DNA of 64,000 bases from positions 1 through 64,000 of the forward strand of contig CANQQA010000012.1 of the NCBI GenBank assembly GCA_947625885.1, read 5' to 3'. A model generated the notes under the pieces. That model searched no databases, was not told the DNA's origin, and saw nothing but the letters and a program-made list of their open reading frames with translations. A program made the position numbers and the translations under genes. The first letter of the stretch is position 1. Each line of letters begins with the position of its first letter. The DNA is from an uncultured Bacteroidales bacterium (lineage in GTDB: Bacteria; Bacteroidota; Bacteroidia; Bacteroidales; UBA11471). This document shows, one piece after another, positions 43,976 through 52,387 of the stretch.

Positions 43976-45409
43976 TTATAAGGAATTTAAGAATGCGATA
44001 AGCGCGTCGCGGTCGTCGCGGCTCATGTTTTTGAAAATGTTTTTGGAGGCTTCGCCCTCGCCCCCGTGCCACATGATGGCTTCGACGAAATTGCGGGCGC
44101 GCCCGTCGTGTAGAAAATAGGTGTGCCCGTTTACTTTCTCCTGCAACCCGACACCCCAAAGCGGCGTGGTGCGCCACTCATTGCCGCGAGCCAATCCGCT
44201 GACATAATTGTCGTTAAGTCCGACGCCCATGATTTCGGAGCCCATATCGTGCAGCAGAAAATCGCTGTACGGGTGTATGGTCTGGCTGCCTAACCACGAG
44301 AGCTGCGTGTTGTTGAGCAGCACCGAACCGCGCGGACGGGTATGCAGCGTGGGCGTATGGCAAAGGTGACACTTGGCACGATAGAAATTCTCTTCGCCCT
44401 GCATCACCTTCGGGTCGTCGATATTACGGCGAGCCGGCACGCCGAGACTTTGCATATAGAGGTCGACATCTTCCATATCGCCGGTGGAAACATCGAGCCG
44501 GTCGTAGGCAAGCCCCATCATGCTCCCCTGACTCATCTGCAACTGACCTTCACAGATTTCTTCGGGATAGCGGCTGTTGGTAACGCCCATATCACTCGAA
44601 AAGCCGAGTTCGACGGTGAGGTCGGCGTGCTGCGCCTTGTTGCCCGACAGCCCCAGCGAGGTTACGCCCCGCTCGCTGATGTAGTTGCAGCGACCGCTGA
44701 TACCGTATTCGGGGTAGTTGCTGCGGGCGGCAAGCTGCTCTATTTCGTGCGGGTCGAGCGACATCATCTGTCCGAGACCGACATGGCGCAATGGTATGCG
44801 CACGGAGCAGAAAAGGTCTTCGGGCTTGATGCTGTCGGCATACCATTCCGTTATCGCATAAGAAGGGGCGCACAATTCATAGGTATCGCCGTCGGGGAAA
44901 GAGAACGTTTCGTATGTGTACGTTACCGAAAGTTTACCTTCGGGCTGCACGCCGTAGATAGCCTGATCGTGCAGCACGCGACCGTAGTCCTGAAAGAATG
45001 CGCCGTTTTTGCGGGTGATGTAAACCAGCATCGACGAAAAGCCCGTGCTGCCCGAACCGCCTTCGCTCCACAGCGTGGGCTTGGTGCGACCGGCATTCCG
45101 GTGGCAGCTTCCGCAGGAATATCCGGCATAGACAGGACCGAGCCCGCCGCCGTAACTGTTGCTGCCGGTACGCACATCGTCGTAGAGGCGGTCGCCGCGG
45201 TTGAAGCGCGTGGCGAAAGCGCCCGACACCCAGTCGGCAGGCGTATCGAAGGCTTTCGACGAATTGAGGAATATCGTCGAGGTTCCTGCCGAAAGGGCGT
45301 AACCGTCGGGGACGGAAACGTCGAGAATATCCATTTCGGTGTCGTCGCTGCAACCGCATAATGTCAAGGAGAAAAGCGCGGCATACAGGCAGAGCAGAGA
45401 ATGTTTCAT
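43976..45409 (-). CDS. Di-heme oxidoreductase (DUF1111/DHOR) lipoprotein
   Basis: 477 residues. The lipobox LTLCGC gives a lipidated Cys at residue 20. Two c-type heme motifs are visible: CGSCH (99-103) and CHLCH (347-351). Surrounding segments (FNRGDRLYDDV, GGLGPVYAGYSCGSCHRNAG, RTTPLWGVGLQEKVNGHTYFLHDGRARN, EAIMWHGGEG) fit the DHOR/DUF1111 family. These proteins are electron-transfer oxidoreductases; homologs elsewhere sit next to imelysin-type iron genes, as here. The heme would be attached by a cytochrome c maturation system such as the CcsBA fusion at 36.4 kb. Confidence 0.9.
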   Translation of the reverse strand: MKHSLLCLYAALFSLTLCGCSDDTEMDILDVSVPDGYALSAGTSTIFLNSSKAFDTPADWVSGAFATRFNRGDRLYDDVRTGSNSYGGGLGPVYAGYSCGSCHRNAGRTKPTLWSEGGSGSTGFSSMLVYITRKNGAFFQDYGRVLHDQAIYGVQPEGKLSVTYTYETFSFPDGDTYELCAPSYAITEWYADSIKPEDLFCSVRIPLRHVGLGQMMSLDPHEIEQLAARSNYPEYGISGRCNYISERGVTSLGLSGNKAQHADLTVELGFSSDMGVTNSRYPEEICEGQLQMSQGSMMGLAYDRLDVSTGDMEDVDLYMQSLGVPARRNIDDPKVMQGEENFYRAKCHLCHTPTLHTRPRGSVLLNNTQLSWLGSQTIHPYSDFLLHDMGSEIMGVGLNDNYVSGLARGNEWRTTPLWGVGLQEKVNGHTYFLHDGRARNFVEAIMWHGGEGEASKNIFKNMSRDDRDALIAFLNSL

Positions 45410-45480
45410 TTTTCAAGAATCGTTTTATGCGGACAGTCAGGAAGCGAATTTCCGTTTCGCCTCCCGACCATTCCCGTATA

Positions 45481-46638
45481 TTAGTTCACGCTGCGGGGCT
45501 TTCCGTTTTTGAAAATCAGAAATTCGAGCGTGTGAAACCCCCTTACATTCTGGGCGGCTTCTATCTTGTCGTCGGAATCGCCGTCCGCCCAATTCAAATC
45601 GTCGTAATTGCCGGAGGAGAGAATCTGCACGATAGCGTTTTGGTCGAGCGGCCAGCTGTCCATGTTGGGGTCGAGCCCTTCGGCATCGACCGGACCGAAC
45701 AGGAAGGCTTCGCTCGTCTCCCACGGCTCGCGGGCAGCAAGCCATGCCTTGCAGGCGTTCTCGAAAGCGACATCGCTCGGAGCATTCCGAAAAGCGTCGG
45801 CGGCATCGTAAAGCGCACTATTTTTCTCTTTCAGCGACGCATAGGTGGGCAGCACGACATTATCGACATAGCCGGCAACAACGGAATCGAGCTCGGCATC
45901 GTATTCATCGCCTTTGAAAGTATTTTGTATATAGGTATTGAGTCCGTTCAACACTTTGACAAGGTCGTCGCACGCCTCCATAGCTTCCGAAGCCTGCGGG
46001 CTATAGATGTTGTTGCGGAACGGCGCAGGAATGTTCTGAATGGCTTTGGCGGCACGGTCGATAGCTTGACGCACTTCGTTATCGCGGGCAGCATCTTTGC
46101 CGGCAACGAGTGCGGATATGGAGTGCGGAGCCACCGAATCATCGAGCGAGCCGTAGTAGGAGTTGCGAATCGAATAGATGTTGTTGGTATAGTCGTCGAT
46201 AGAGTGCCAGCTGTACCACGACTCCACCGCATAGAGGGCTTCGGTGGTCTTGCCGCTGCCATAGAGATTGTAGGGGTCGCCTATCTTGGCATCGCCCACT
46301 TCGCCGGCTATATCGCTGCACCCCTCGATGATTTCCTGCAAGCAGCTGAGGGCGCTCCCGTAGGTATCGTTGTCGTGTTTCTTGAAAATCTCCGCATAAG
46401 CGGCTCTGCCGTTGTACGATACCGCCCAGTCGTCGTACAGGGTGGCGGCATCGCTTTTCAGGAGCAAAGCGACCTGTGTCATGTAATTGCCCCAGCTTGC
46501 CGCGTTGGAGGCATCGTAGTCGATATCGGCGGCATTTTCGGCATCGGGAACCGCAGGCACATTTTCTTCATTGTCGCAAGACGGGAACAGGGCAAGGCAT
46601 GAAACCAAACCTGCCGCTAAAAAAAGATGTTTTTTCAT
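45481..46638 (-). CDS. Imelysin-family (M75-like) lipoprotein
   Basis: 385 residues. A lipoprotein signal (AAGLVSCLALFPSC) is followed by a mainly helical protein with the imelysin GxHxxE motif GFHTLE near residues 367-372 and matching helices (SWGNYMTQVALLLKSDAATLYDDW; CKAWLAAREPWETSEAFLFGP). Imelysins and EfeO-type proteins act in iron binding or uptake and do not show peptidase activity in characterised cases. It lies between the first porin and the di-heme protein, forming an iron/electron-transfer set. Confidence 0.88.
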   Translation of the reverse strand: MKKHLFLAAGLVSCLALFPSCDNEENVPAVPDAENAADIDYDASNAASWGNYMTQVALLLKSDAATLYDDWAVSYNGRAAYAEIFKKHDNDTYGSALSCLQEIIEGCSDIAGEVGDAKIGDPYNLYGSGKTTEALYAVESWYSWHSIDDYTNNIYSIRNSYYGSLDDSVAPHSISALVAGKDAARDNEVRQAIDRAAKAIQNIPAPFRNNIYSPQASEAMEACDDLVKVLNGLNTYIQNTFKGDEYDAELDSVVAGYVDNVVLPTYASLKEKNSALYDAADAFRNAPSDVAFENACKAWLAAREPWETSEAFLFGPVDAEGLDPNMDSWPLDQNAIVQILSSGNYDDLNWADGDSDDKIEAAQNVRGFHTLEFLIFKNGKPRSVN

Positions 46639-46674
46639 ATTCGTTGTTTTTTTGATGATTATATTGTTTCCGTT

Positions 46675-48027
46675 TTATTTCCGTAAAAACCAGCCGATGT
46701 AGGCGATGCCCAGCCCGAATTCGTTTTCACTATTGTAAGGTCCGTGCCCGAACATACGACCCGTACCGATTTGACGGGTGGCGTAGTCGAATTTCACCAC
46801 GAGGTTGGGTAGCGCAAAATAATTAAGACCGAATGTCCACATACTCGTCTGCAACCGTTTTTCCATGACCTGCCGCGCCTCGCCCCGCTCCTGCGGATTG
46901 TAGTATTCGTAACGGGCGAAGGGATAGAGTACGGGGAATTTTTTCACACGGGGAAAAAAGGCTGCCAGATTCACGCCCACTTCGCCGGCATAGCTTACGG
47001 CATTCCGCGCAACGGGCGTCAGGCGGCTGTACGGAGAGGCATTCGGCAATTTGGTATTGACGCTGCTCACGCTCGCGGAGTTTCCGAGATTGCCGTACAC
47101 CATATTGAGGCGTGCCGTTACATAGCGGTTACGATATTGCGCATCGGCGCTGTAAATGGTTACGGGTACTTTGACGTTATAGGTCTGCGACTTGTCGGCA
47201 TTGCGACCCGCATCGGGACAATAATAGACCGACCCGCCGACCCGCAGTCCGGGCACGCCCTCGTAATTAAGACGCAGAACATACGCCGGCGAAGTGAAGT
47301 TATCGACTTCGAAAAGCCCCTGCTTGCCGCCTGCTATCCACGTGTTGCGGTCGAAACCGTTGGCATTGAGACCGGCTACGACCATCGCCTCGTAGGAGAA
47401 ACGGGCATAGCGGCGACCCAACGTACCGAAAAGTTCAAGACCCGTTTCGTGCCACGTCGAGGGGAGTATGGTCGTTTCGCCTTCGGGACGCGAAGTTCCG
47501 AAGAAATTTATCGGTTCGTGTTTGAAATTGGTCAAGCCCACCGGCACGATGATATGCCCGACACGCACGTTGAGTTCGGGAAGAATCAGGCGGGTGATGT
47601 GGAATTGTTCGAGAGCGACCTCCCCGCCCTTTTCCATTTCGGTTTCGTATTCGCCGTTTTCGGAATTTTCAAGTTCTACTGCCGTACCGACACCGCCGGC
47701 TTCAAATTCGATTTCGGTGCCGAGAATCCATTTCGGGGTAAATTTGTAATCGAAAGCCACGACAAAACGGGGTATCGACACGGCAGCCCGATGCTCCCGC
47801 GTATTTCCGTAATTCGTTCCCGAAAAACGATTGCTGCCGTAATCCATGAAATTCGCCAATATTTCGCCGTAACCGCCGAAACGGAATTTGCGGAAACCGT
47901 CGTAATCGACGGAGGCATACGATGCCGATTTCAAATCGACGATAAGGGAATCTTTTTTTCCGGCGACAGCCGTCGCTACAACGGCAGTCCACAAGGCAAA
48001 CATCAAAACGCTCTTTCTTGCAATCAT
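46675..48027 (-). CDS. Porin-like outer-membrane protein heading the imelysin/di-heme operon
   Basis: 450 residues. A signal peptide (SVLMFALWTAVVATAVAG) is followed by an acidic lead segment and then a barrel with many aromatic strand ends (FRFGGYGEILANFMDYG, VVAFDYKFTPKWILGTEIEF), ending AYIGWFLRK. The pattern resembles Bacteroidetes porins and OprO/P-type proteins but without assignment to a characterised substrate. It is the first gene after the promoter at 48053-48084. Confidence 0.8.
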   Translation of the reverse strand: MIARKSVLMFALWTAVVATAVAGKKDSLIVDLKSASYASVDYDGFRKFRFGGYGEILANFMDYGSNRFSGTNYGNTREHRAAVSIPRFVVAFDYKFTPKWILGTEIEFEAGGVGTAVELENSENGEYETEMEKGGEVALEQFHITRLILPELNVRVGHIIVPVGLTNFKHEPINFFGTSRPEGETTILPSTWHETGLELFGTLGRRYARFSYEAMVVAGLNANGFDRNTWIAGGKQGLFEVDNFTSPAYVLRLNYEGVPGLRVGGSVYYCPDAGRNADKSQTYNVKVPVTIYSADAQYRNRYVTARLNMVYGNLGNSASVSSVNTKLPNASPYSRLTPVARNAVSYAGEVGVNLAAFFPRVKKFPVLYPFARYEYYNPQERGEARQVMEKRLQTSMWTFGLNYFALPNLVVKFDYATRQIGTGRMFGHGPYNSENEFGLGIAYIGWFLRK

Positions 48028-48052
48028 AAAATACTTCGTTGAATTTTCATGG

Positions 48053-48084
48053 CAAAAGTATTTTCAAGCCGCAAGGCGGGCAAT
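48053..48084 (-). promoter_or_regulatory. Promoter of six-gene porin/imelysin/heme operon
   Basis: Minus-strand TACTTTTG (48053-48060) with ATTG (48081-48084) 20 bases upstream. The leader is about 22 bases. No clear Fur-type 19-bp palindrome was seen beside it. Confidence 0.7.
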
Positions 48085-48256
48085 ACCTATTTATTGTTAT
48101 TTTTCACTCCGCAACTACACCTTTTATGGTATTTTCACATAAAAAAGCGTGTTCCTCCACCAGCTGCCGTGTGAAAAAAATTTCTAAAATCGAACGTTTC
48201 CCTGAACAAAAAACGACAAAAGTCGTTTCCACAAAAGTTGTAGAAAAACAGGTTTT

Positions 48257-49321
48257 ATGAAAAAGATATTTATATATTTGTTACCCACGATCGGGTGCTT
48301 CATCGTAGGGGCGTCCGCCTCTCTGTTCCAGCACAGTGCGCTGGCGGAATGGTATCCGTTATTGGAAAAAACGGTGCTGACGCCGCCGAACATGGTATTC
48401 CCGATTGTATGGTGCGTGTTATATATATGTATAGGATTGTCGCTTTCGCTGATTTTGGCAAAACCGGAACGCCACCGAGCCATCGCAGCTTTGTGGGGCG
48501 TGCAACTGCTGCTCAACTTTTTGTGGAGCGTGCTGTTCTTCTACGCCCGGAATCCGCCGGCGGGCTTGCTCGATATACTGCTGCTCGACGCGGCAGTCGT
48601 CGCCTACATCTGCGTTTCCTATTCGGTGCGGAAAGTCTCGGCATGGCTTTTCGCTCCGTATCTGCTGTGGCTCGTCCTCGCCACCTATATGAACGGTTAC
48701 GTGTATTTCAACAACCCCGATACTGTTTCACTTAAAAATCATACTGTCATGACACACGAAATGCCTAAGCTCCCTTATGCCGCCGACGCACTGGCTCCGG
48801 CAATGAGCAAAGAAACCATTGACTATCATTACGGTAAGCATCTGCAAACGTATGTCGACAATCTGAACAAGCTGATTGCCGGCACGCCCTATGCCGAAAT
48901 GACACTCGATGAAATCGTAAAAAGTTCCGACGGGGCGATATTCAACAACGCCGCCCAAACGTGGAATCACACCTTCTTCTTCGACACGCTGACACCCAAA
49001 CAAAAAGCCATGCCCGAAAAACTGGCAACGCTGCTGACGAAAGAGTTCGGCTCGGTGGAATCGTTCCAAGAGCAATTCGGAAAAACGGCGTTGGGGCTGT
49101 TCGGGTCGGGCTGGGTATGGCTCGCTGCCGACAAACAGGGCAAGCTGCATATCGAAGCGATGCCGAATGCCGGAAATCCGCTGACCAAATCAATGAAACC
49201 GCTGCTCACCCTCGACGTGTGGGAACATGCCTACTACATCGACCACCGCAACCGCAGAGCCGATTTCGTGAAAGCGTTTTGGTCGTTAGTCGATTGGGAT
49301 AAAGTAGCTGCCCGGATATAA
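48257..49321 (+). CDS. TspO/MBR membrane protein fused in frame to Fe/Mn superoxide dismutase
   Basis: 354 residues in one uninterrupted frame. Residues 1-153 are a five-helix TspO/MBR protein (LEKTVLTPPNMVFPIVW, LLLNFLWSVLFFYARNPP, LFAPYLLWLVLATYMNGYVYFN). An 11-residue linker leads to Met165, the normal start of Bacteroides-type SodB (MTHEMPKLPYAADALAP). SOD metal ligands are His191 (DYHYGKH), His238 (WNHTFFF), Asp320 and His324 (LDVWEHAYY). A separate SodB could still start at 48749. TspO binds porphyrins and SOD removes superoxide, so the pairing makes sense. The usual TspO stop position is gone; loss of the stop or a base-level error near the CCCC run are both possible. Confidence 0.85.
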   Translation: MKKIFIYLLPTIGCFIVGASASLFQHSALAEWYPLLEKTVLTPPNMVFPIVWCVLYICIGLSLSLILAKPERHRAIAALWGVQLLLNFLWSVLFFYARNPPAGLLDILLLDAAVVAYICVSYSVRKVSAWLFAPYLLWLVLATYMNGYVYFNNPDTVSLKNHTVMTHEMPKLPYAADALAPAMSKETIDYHYGKHLQTYVDNLNKLIAGTPYAEMTLDEIVKSSDGAIFNNAAQTWNHTFFFDTLTPKQKAMPEKLATLLTKEFGSVESFQEQFGKTALGLFGSGWVWLAADKQGKLHIEAMPNAGNPLTKSMKPLLTLDVWEHAYYIDHRNRRADFVKAFWSLVDWDKVAARI

Positions 49322-49350
49322 CCCGACACCTCTGCACGGAGAAACAAAAA

Positions 49351-49378
49351 AGCCGCCCGATAAACATATCGGGCGGCT
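49351..49378. terminator. Bidirectional terminator between TspO-SOD and secG
   Basis: Perfect 12-bp stem AGCCGCCCGATA/TATCGGGCGGCT with AACA loop, flanked by A-run and T-run on the two sides, so it can end transcripts from both convergent genes. Confidence 0.9.
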
Positions 49379-49402
49379 TTTTATACAAATGATGATTCCT
49401 TT

Positions 49403-49735
49403 TTATTCGGCATCGGGCATTGCCAAATCGGCAGGGAGTTCCGATTCGAAATTCGGTGCCGGAATTTCGGTATTGACGATAGCGTCGAGTTCGGAAGAAG
49501 CGCTTACGGTGCGGCTCGGCAAGAATGCTGCCGTGATGATGCTCAACACGATAACGGTGCCTGCCAACGTCCACGTCGCTTTTTCGAGGAAATCGGCAGT
49601 CTTGGGCGCACCCATGATTTGGTTGGACGATGCAAAGCTCGATGCCAAGCCTCCCCCTTTGGAATTTTGCACCAAAACGATGAGTATAAGGCATATAGCT
49701 GCGATAAGAATCAAAATGGTAAGGAACACGTACAT
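49403..49735 (-). CDS. secG: Preprotein translocase subunit SecG
   Basis: 110 residues: two membrane helices (FLTILILIAAICLILIVLVQ and ATWTLAGTVIVLSIITAAFL) joined by the conserved loop QNSKGGGLASSFASSNQIMG and followed by an acidic C-terminal tail. It assists the SecYEG channel. It is last in the regulator-lptE-TPR-secG operon and starts 2 bases after the TPR gene. Confidence 0.96.
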   Translation of the reverse strand: MYVFLTILILIAAICLILIVLVQNSKGGGLASSFASSNQIMGAPKTADFLEKATWTLAGTVIVLSIITAAFLPSRTVSASSELDAIVNTEIPAPNFESELPADLAMPDAE

Positions 49736-49737
49736 GG

Positions 49738-50439
49738 TTATTCTGGTTTTATGTTAATAATCAATTTCTCCAAAAATCGAATTTGGTCTGCAAAGTAAAT
49801 ATTTTTTTCCGGATATTTCAAACTTAATTTCCGAATAATTTCCAACGCTTTGGCATAACGCCGCTGTTTGATGTATATTTTTGCCAGACTCTCCGTCAAA
49901 AATTCTTCGTCCTGCAACTCCTCCGAGTCTTCATTTTCAGGCTTTTCCGCCACCGTGATGACCGGAGCCTGCGGTTCTTTCCCTTCGGACGATTCGTCGA
50001 GAAAGGCATCGACAAGGGCAAAGGAATTTTCGACAGGAGCGGCAGCGGCAGGCGTTTCGGTATCGTCGAAACGATAGACCGTTTCGGGGTAAAGCTCCGT
50101 TTCCTTGCCAAGTTCCGACGAACGGGAGGCAAGAAACGAGTCGATAAGACCGAAAGCATCGGTTTCCGACTTTTCCTTTTCGTCGGGATAAAGGTCGTGC
50201 CACGTCTGTTCCGTACCTTCCAAGAGCATAAAGAGCGCCTTGCGATCGCCGGCATAGAGGGCATTTTCCTGCAACGCCTGCGGGTAACGCTCGGGAAAGT
50301 CGCGGCGCAGTTTTTTCAAAAACAGAAAACGCACCGCCTGAAAATAGGGATAGTCGGATTGCAGCCGCTGCAACTCCTCGACCGAAAGGGTCGGGACGTC
50401 CTGCGTGAAATTCTGCCTGATGACTGCACCTTCTTCCAT
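49738..50439 (-). CDS. TPR-containing protein of unknown function
   Basis: 233 residues without a signal peptide. The N-terminal part includes VEELQRLQSDYPYFQAVRFLFLKKLRRDFPE. An acidic, low-complexity middle follows (residues 100-180), and the C-terminal ESLAKIYIKQRRYAKALEIIRKLSLKYPEKN resembles a TPR helix pair. Related proteins sit between lptE and secG in Bacteroidales (recalled), so it may help membrane protein or LPS export, but no function is demonstrated. Confidence 0.75.
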   Translation of the reverse strand: MEEGAVIRQNFTQDVPTLSVEELQRLQSDYPYFQAVRFLFLKKLRRDFPERYPQALQENALYAGDRKALFMLLEGTEQTWHDLYPDEKEKSETDAFGLIDSFLASRSSELGKETELYPETVYRFDDTETPAAAAPVENSFALVDAFLDESSEGKEPQAPVITVAEKPENEDSEELQDEEFLTESLAKIYIKQRRYAKALEIIRKLSLKYPEKNIYFADQIRFLEKLIINIKPE

Positions 50440-50443
50440 TGAA

Positions 50444-50941
50444 TTACCAATTGCCTACGGTTGCATTGAAAATAAGGTCTGCCAACTCCTCCGTGATTTG
50501 TTCTATCAATTCGTCCTGTACGTCGGTGAGCATACTGCTGCTCGGAAAATCGCGGTAGGCGCTGAACGAATTTTCAACGTCGTTATTGGGGTGTTTCGTA
50601 TCGGTGTAGCGCACCCGCACCGTAACGGTAAGTCGGGTTTGCGAGGCATAGGCATTTTCGGTAACGGCTTGCGGAGTAAGGGTATAGCCGGTAATTTCGC
50701 CTTCGAGCACGAGGTCGCCGCCCGACGGCACGAGACTCAGACGGGTCTGCCGCGTATAGGCATCTTTCAGCGTTTCGTTAAAAGTGGTTGCCAACGGCGG
50801 ATAAACCAATGCTGCCCGTATAGGAAAATCGTTGATAGTTATCGTCTTAGTGGTATTATAGTCTATCGACGCGCCATTAAACCGGTACGAAATCGTGCAG
50901 GCGGTGCATACGAGAAACAGTATCGCAAAAAGACGTTTCAT
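50444..50941 (-). CDS. lptE: LPS-assembly lipoprotein LptE-like
   Basis: 165 residues. A short lipoprotein signal (LFAILFLVCTAC) is followed by TISYRFNGASIDYNTTKTITINDF and FNETLKDAYTRQTRLSLV, characteristic of the Bacteroidetes LptE family. It plugs LptD and helps insert lipopolysaccharide in the outer leaflet. It lies 12 bases after the regulator gene and 4 bases before the TPR gene. Confidence 0.88.
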   Translation of the reverse strand: MKRLFAILFLVCTACTISYRFNGASIDYNTTKTITINDFPIRAALVYPPLATTFNETLKDAYTRQTRLSLVPSGGDLVLEGEITGYTLTPQAVTENAYASQTRLTVTVRVRYTDTKHPNNDVENSFSAYRDFPSSSMLTDVQDELIEQITEELADLIFNATVGNW

Positions 50942-50953
50942 GGTCGTACCCGT

Positions 50954-52228
50954 TTATTTGGAGGTGAGATTGTATTCGTTGATTTTCCGGTAAAGCGTCC
51001 GTTCCGAAATGCCCAACTCTTCGGCGGTTTTCTTGCGCTTTCCACCGTTCCGCTCCAACGATTTCCGTATCATCTCCTTCTCGGCATCTTCGAGCGACGG
51101 TACCGAAGGTATGACTTCGTTTTCGACATACTCGCTTTCGTCGGGAAGCGTCTCGTGTGTCGGCTTATCTATGGAATAAGATTTCGGGAATGCCGGCATA
51201 CCGGTGGGCAGGGGTGCCAAGGCGTCCGATTTCGAGGCGGGATAAATGACGGTCGATGCCGGCTGCGTCGCAAGGGGAGCACCCTCGCGTAGGGCGTCGA
51301 TAGTGGCACGCAGGTCGTTGATTTCCTTTTTCATCTCGAAAACGAGATAGAGCAACTCCCGTTCGTTACCGAAAGGTATTCCCCCACTCTCCTTTTCGCT
51401 GCGGTTGAGTATGGGCAGACGCTCCATATCATACGCCGGCAGATAGGACTGCAAGGTCTCGGCACTGATTTCGCGCGCCGTCTCGAAAATGGATATTTGC
51501 TCGGTTACGTTGCGCAGCTGCCGGATATTGCCGGGCCAGCGGTAAGCCAGCAAAACTTTTTTGGCATTCTCGCTCAACTGTATGGCGGGCATGCGGTATT
51601 TCTCGGCGAAGTCGGCGGCGAATTTGCGGAAAAGCAGCCAGATGTCGTCCATGCGGTCGCGCAGGGGCGGCAGCTCGATAGGCACGGTGCTGAGGCGGTA
51701 AAAGAGGTCTTCGCGGAAATGCCCTTCGGCTATCGCCTCCATCATGTTGACATTGGTGGCGGCGACGATGCGCACGTTGGTTTTCTGCACTTTGGAAGAA
51801 CCGACTTTTATAAATTCGCCGCTTTCGAGCACGCGCAGCAAACGGGCTTGCGTGGTCATGGGCAGCTCGCCCACTTCGTCGAGGAATATGGTGCCGCCGT
51901 CGGCTTCCTCGAAATATCCTTTGCGGTCGGAAAGCGCGCCGGTAAAAGAGCCTTTTTCGTGCCCGAAAAGCTCGGAATCGACCGTTCCTTCGGGTATGGC
52001 ACCGCAGTTTACGGCAATGTAGCGTCCATGCTTGCGGGCGCTGTTGGCATGAATGATTTGCGGGAAAAATTCCTTACCCGTACCGCTCTCGCCGGTAATC
52101 AGCACGGAGAGGTCGGTCGGCGCGATTTGCAAGGCACGGCTTATGGCGCGGGTAAGCCCCGTGCTGTTGCCTATGATGCCGAAACGCTGTTTCACCTGCT
52201 GTATGTCTGCCGTTGCAACCATTGTCAT
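50954..52228 (-). CDS. Sigma-54-interacting AAA+ transcriptional regulator without receiver domain
   Basis: 424 residues. The AAA+ ATPase has Walker A GESGTGKE (46-53), the sigma-54-contacting loop GSFTGA (93-98), Walker B GGTIFLDEVGELP and an arginine-finger region. The C-terminal Fis-type helix-turn-helix reads KKTAEELGISERTLYRKINEY. There is no N-terminal receiver or sensor domain, so its activity may be set by expression level or protein partners. GSFTGA has Ser in place of the usual first Ala. It leads an operon with lptE and secG. A second Met at 52222 is an alternative start. Confidence 0.93.
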   Translation of the reverse strand: MTMVATADIQQVKQRFGIIGNSTGLTRAISRALQIAPTDLSVLITGESGTGKEFFPQIIHANSARKHGRYIAVNCGAIPEGTVDSELFGHEKGSFTGALSDRKGYFEEADGGTIFLDEVGELPMTTQARLLRVLESGEFIKVGSSKVQKTNVRIVAATNVNMMEAIAEGHFREDLFYRLSTVPIELPPLRDRMDDIWLLFRKFAADFAEKYRMPAIQLSENAKKVLLAYRWPGNIRQLRNVTEQISIFETAREISAETLQSYLPAYDMERLPILNRSEKESGGIPFGNERELLYLVFEMKKEINDLRATIDALREGAPLATQPASTVIYPASKSDALAPLPTGMPAFPKSYSIDKPTHETLPDESEYVENEVIPSVPSLEDAEKEMIRKSLERNGGKRKKTAEELGISERTLYRKINEYNLTSK

Positions 52229-52243
52229 AATTAATTCCGATTA

Positions 52244-52251
52244 CAAAGATA
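52244..52251 (-). promoter_or_regulatory. -7 box of regulator-lptE-secG operon
   Basis: Minus-strand TATCTTTG, exact consensus, 15 bases or so before the ATG. The -33 region is not convincing. Confidence 0.5.
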
Positions 52252-52387
52252 CGAAATCTTGTATTCAATGATACCGTTATAACGTTTTTTTTGCCATATC
52301 GTTCCCGTACGGACGGCATGAACTTTTTGTGCGGCGCTGTTGTTTTCTCCACAAAATCGAATATATGAACTCTAAAAAAGAAATGTC

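Noticed and set aside
48100-48180. TTTTCACA ... TGTGAAAA as an FNR/CRP or Fur operator
   Set aside because: Arms are 34 bases apart and AT-rich; spacing fits no known site and it is not over the predicted promoter.
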